64,000 nt of DNA, taken from assembly GCA_004193285.1 (NCBI GenBank), contig SECP01000014.1, positions 62,001-126,000 of the forward strand, read 5' to 3'. The position numbers and the translations under genes were made by a program. The notes below the pieces were generated by a model that searched no databases, had not been told where the DNA came from, and saw nothing but the letters and a program-made list of their open reading frames with translations. This DNA comes from Myxococcales bacterium. GTDB taxonomy: Bacteria > Myxococcota_A > Polyangia > Polyangiales > Polyangiaceae. Shown piece after piece: positions 61,643 through 64,000 of the stretch. Position 1 is the stretch's first letter. Every line of letters begins with the position of its first letter.

Positions 61643-61790
61643 AGGGCCGCTGAACGACTACCACGGTGCTTGTCTAACTTTGGAAGCGGGTAGGGCGCGC
61701 TGCATGACTATCATGGTGCTTGTCTAACTTTGGAAGCGGGTGGCGCGCGCTGCACGACTATCATGGTGCTTGTCTAACTTTGGAAGCGGG
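61641..61790 (+). repeat. Three tandem 50-bp repeats
   Basis: Units at 61641-61690, 61691-61740 and 61741-61790 with an exact 50-bp period. The last 25 bp (GTGCTTGTCTAACTTTGGAA then GCGGG) are identical in all three; the first 25 differ slightly. They end about 145 bp before the start of the small secreted protein gene, so a regulatory role is possible. Confidence 0.93.
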
Positions 61791-61935
61791 AGACTTGTAT
61801 ATTGCAGCTGCTCGATGAGCGTAATTCGGCGGCAAATCGATTTTAATGTTGACCCTTGCGAGCAGCCTAGGTTATCGGTCGACTTCGCAGATCAGCTTCG
61901 GGCTGGTGAGGACCTTTTCGGCGGCGGAGGAACAC

Positions 61936-62340
61936 ATGACTAAGAAATTCATTTTGGGCGGACTGTGTGGCGTGGTGTTGTCGATTGCGGCAGCGGCAGC
62001 TGCGGCCCCTATTCAAAGCGGCAACGTCACGATCAAGAAGATCGAGTTTCAGTCCGACACTGCATTCGGTGGCGGTGGTAGTACTACTGCTGGATTGATT
62101 TACCTTCAGTTCGACACCGCGCCATTCACGACGCCTTGCTCGTCTAACACGAACGGATTGGGCAACTGGCTACTATCCGGTAACACTGAGAGTCTGAAAA
62201 CTATGCAGGCGATCGCTCTCGGTGCGAAGCTGGCGGGTAAGCCGGTAAAGGTGCTCTGGAACAATGACAGCATCAACGCGTGCAGCGTTGCCAACACTAA
62301 CCTTGGCTTCCCTGTGATCCGTGGGATCTCAATCCTCTGA
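61936..62340 (+). CDS. Small secreted protein of unknown family
   Basis: A 134-aa protein with a clear Sec signal (MTKKFILGGLCGVVLSIAAA, cleavage near AAAAPIQS). GGCGGAGG lies just upstream of ATG 61936 and decides the start. The mature part has one Cys pair (TPCSSN and NACSV) and a pattern ESLKTMQAIALGAKLAGKPVKVLW that resembles small exported proteobacterial proteins of the PltB/SubB-like kind; that resemblance is tentative. Composition is less GC-rich than the left of the window. Confidence 0.75.
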   Translation: MTKKFILGGLCGVVLSIAAAAAAAPIQSGNVTIKKIEFQSDTAFGGGGSTTAGLIYLQFDTAPFTTPCSSNTNGLGNWLLSGNTESLKTMQAIALGAKLAGKPVKVLWNNDSINACSVANTNLGFPVIRGISIL

Positions 62341-62787
62341 AAGTAAACTTCGACTCCGACCGTGGCTAGCCGGGGCCTTGGGTCGTGTGAGTAGCAGTAT
62401 CTACGCTGTCGGTTGTACTGCCCGTGAGCAGCGACGCCGTGCTTGCCGCAATTTATTACTCGCGCGCCGCGATGGACGCCAGTTCTCACCGTCAGCGGCA
62501 TTTCGTTGACTGGCTAAGGCACATCGCGGGGGCATGCTTTCCAATTTCATAGGTGGCGACTCGCGGCGACGGTCGGGGCGTACCCCAATCGGCATCAACG
62601 CGGCCAACGGGTGGGATACGGTTCGCCGCCATGCGGCCGACTTAGCTCAATTGCAGGATGGAAGTTTTACCTGCGTTCCTGAGCGAACCGCCAGGCAACA
62701 CGGAGGGGTGCCGATGAATCGAAGCCGTTCCCAGTTAGCCTCGCGCGGTAGACTAACGAGAACATTCAACTACCAATCAGAGGCTAA
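62341..62787. other. Intergenic, no gene recognised
   Basis: About 450 bp between the small secreted protein and the cytochrome-like lipoprotein. Open frames are short and Arg/Ser-rich without start signals. The right end should hold the promoter of the next gene. Confidence 0.5.
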
Positions 62788-64000
62788 ATGAAAATCATAG
62801 TGTACGCCGTCGTCGGCTGCTCACTAATGGCTGGCTGCTCGTCACAAGGTGACGGGAATGAATCTGTGGGAAGCAGCTCCCAGGAGCTAAACGGTCAATT
62901 GGGCTCAAGGAGCAATCTGACGAGAAAGACGCTCGCTCTCGAGCCGGCCTCGCTCCAGAACGACGAGAGCATACGTCAGGGCGAAACATTGGAATACTAC
63001 AACTCGGTCGGCGTGGCCGCCAACGGCAGTACAACCGGGGCGGTTCCGAACTGCACGGACGCCCAGGGAGCTGCAGTCGCCGCGCCTCGCACCATCAAGA
63101 GGTGCCTAAATACTCTTGACGACTTCATCAAGGTGTATGGGTTCAGTGCCGCTCATACTACCGCATTTTACTACAATCGCGGTGACCTCGGCATTGGTCG
63201 CGAAATGCACTGCATAGATAGGACCTCCACCACCGGCGAGATTGCATGTTACGTCAAGAATTTTGCCGCTGGGGACGATAATAGCGAATTTACGTTCGGC
63301 ATGAGCAAGGACATCGCCTTCAGGAACATGGCAACGCAGAACGCGTTTGCCACCGTCGCGATGGTCTATCGCCATGCGGTGCCCGCAGGAGGAGCCAACC
63401 GGGTCTTGTTTGCAGTCTATGGTAAGAGCGGAACGCTGATCAATGCGGCCGCGCTGGATCGTCACGGTATCAACTTCAATAACGAGTTCGCGGGAGTCGT
63501 CGATGGGACGCCGAATCCAAATCCGAATCCGAGCATATTCGGCGAGCCTGGAGTAAATTTCAATAACCATATCCCGACCAACTGTATCAGTTGTCATGGC
63601 GGTGACGCCTACGACGCTGCCTCCAATTCTCAGAAGGGCGCTTTGTTTTTGCCATTCGATCTTGATCAATTCGAGTACGAGGACGCTCCCACGAGAACAA
63701 AGGAATCTCAGCTTGGCCAATTTAGGGCGTTGAATCAAATCGTCAGGAAGGTGGCCACTCAGTCCGAGATTCGTTCCGAGACCCCCGCCGCAACGAACGT
63801 CAAGAATCAGATTGACGGCTGGTATCCGGACTCGAGCAATTCGTTCAACTCGGCGTTCGTTCCGACTGGGTGGAAGCAAAACCCGGCTGCGGAGAGTGTT
63901 TACCGCTCAGTGGTTCGGAGCAACTGTCGCGGCTGCCACATGACGAGCAAATTCTTTCCTTTCAACACAGAGGGAGAATTCTTGCCCAGGGCCAGCAACA
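62788..64000 (+). CDS. c-type-cytochrome-like lipoprotein, cut by the window edge
   Basis: Open from ATG 62788 to the right edge (404 codons). AGAGG precedes the ATG. The N-terminus MKIIVYAVVGCSLMAGC is a lipoprotein signal. Two haem-binding CxxCH motifs are present: CISCHGGDAY (Cys266) and CRGCHMTSKF (Cys380), so at least two haems c are likely, with export to the periplasm. A short NPNPNPNP linker precedes the first. No catalytic family recognised in the visible part. GC is close to half in this gene, well below the rest of the window, which suggests a different origin or weak codon selection. Confidence 0.82.
   Translation, partial: MKIIVYAVVGCSLMAGCSSQGDGNESVGSSSQELNGQLGSRSNLTRKTLALEPASLQNDESIRQGETLEYYNSVGVAANGSTTGAVPNCTDAQGAAVAAPRTIKRCLNTLDDFIKVYGFSAAHTTAFYYNRGDLGIGREMHCIDRTSTTGEIACYVKNFAAGDDNSEFTFGMSKDIAFRNMATQNAFATVAMVYRHAVPAGGANRVLFAVYGKSGTLINAAALDRHGINFNNEFAGVVDGTPNPNPNPSIFGEPGVNFNNHIPTNCISCHGGDAYDAASNSQKGALFLPFDLDQFEYEDAPTRTKESQLGQFRALNQIVRKVATQSEIRSETPAATNVKNQIDGWYPDSSNSFNSAFVPTGWKQNPAAESVYRSVVRSNCRGCHMTSKFFPFNTEGEFLPRASN

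Larger units (their letters stand above)
61165..61935. other. Gene-free stretch with two repeat families
   Basis: About 770 bp without a convincing gene. It holds two degenerate direct repeats of about 105 bp and three 50-bp tandem repeats, listed separately. A small open frame at 61359-61580 has no family features and its end runs into a repeat copy. Confidence 0.6.

Noticed and set aside
62534..62791. An 85-codon frame before the cytochrome-like gene
   Set aside because: It is Arg/Ser/Gly-rich, has no start signal and overlaps the ribosome-binding region of the next gene.

Overview
The window looks like chromosome from a member of the Myxococcota, probably Polyangiales-like. The evidence is high GC with strong GC3 bias, many lipoproteins with long Pro/Ala- or Gly/Ser-rich linkers, Cys-rich proteins of the kind common in myxobacteria, several chemotaxis and two-component genes, an SspB-type ClpXP adaptor, and a eukaryote-like sphingolipid desaturase. 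This is inferred from gene content; there is no rRNA to fix the taxonomy.

Layout. 1-2.3 kb: the start of a lipoprotein gene cut by the left edge, a lipoprotein serpin and an MTAN-like nucleosidase, all on the minus strand. 2.3-4.9 kb: a gene-free block holding a mosaic tandem array of units of about 50 bp, then an 8-bp polypurine minisatellite. 5-11.3 kb: a minus-strand run glcD-like > aat > lipoprotein > cysD > cysNC, ending in sulfate activation. 11.3-14 kb: lipoprotein, yhhQ, ruvC, lolA. 14-24.8 kb: MORN-like protein, chemoreceptor, DUF3616 lipoprotein, dihydroceramide desaturase homologue, PPOX-like oxidase, APH-like kinase, CPA2 antiporter, quinone reductase, exported aldo/keto reductase. 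24.8-28.5 kb: a copper-type multicopper oxidase translationally coupled to a TolC-like protein, with a HExxH protein upstream. 28.5-35.5 kb: purN cluster, second aldo/keto reductase, histidine kinase, secreted zincin-like protein. 35.5-49.6 kb: Cys-rich lipoproteins, tRNA-Arg, uppS, a CreBC-like two-component pair divergent from sixA, sspB, a zinc-ribbon/TPR protein coupled to sppA, and a ZIP-like membrane protein overlapping sppA tail to tail. 49.6-58.7 kb: CAP-domain lipoprotein, CheY plus a soluble MCP, trmL, glutathione peroxidase, two SDRs, an ECF sigma factor, a methyltransferase, an MBL-fold lipoprotein and an outer-membrane-like protein.

58.9-64 kb is an accessory region. tRNA-Ser(GCU) has its 3' 17 bp exactly duplicated about 650 bp downstream, with a broken DUF559 nuclease gene between the copies. 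Then come an IS91-type transposase remnant lacking its catalytic core, a pair of degenerate 105-bp direct repeats, three exact-period 50-bp tandem repeats, a small secreted protein gene, and the start of a c-type-cytochrome-like lipoprotein. The last 2 kb have visibly lower GC than the rest, consistent with transfer.

No complete new defence or biosynthetic system is evident. The most unusual items are the 2.3-kb mosaic repeat array, the tRNA-Ser att-like scar and the repeats beside it, the sphingolipid desaturase, the degenerate APS-kinase domain of CysNC, and the ZIP/permease-like protein with a His-rich tail.
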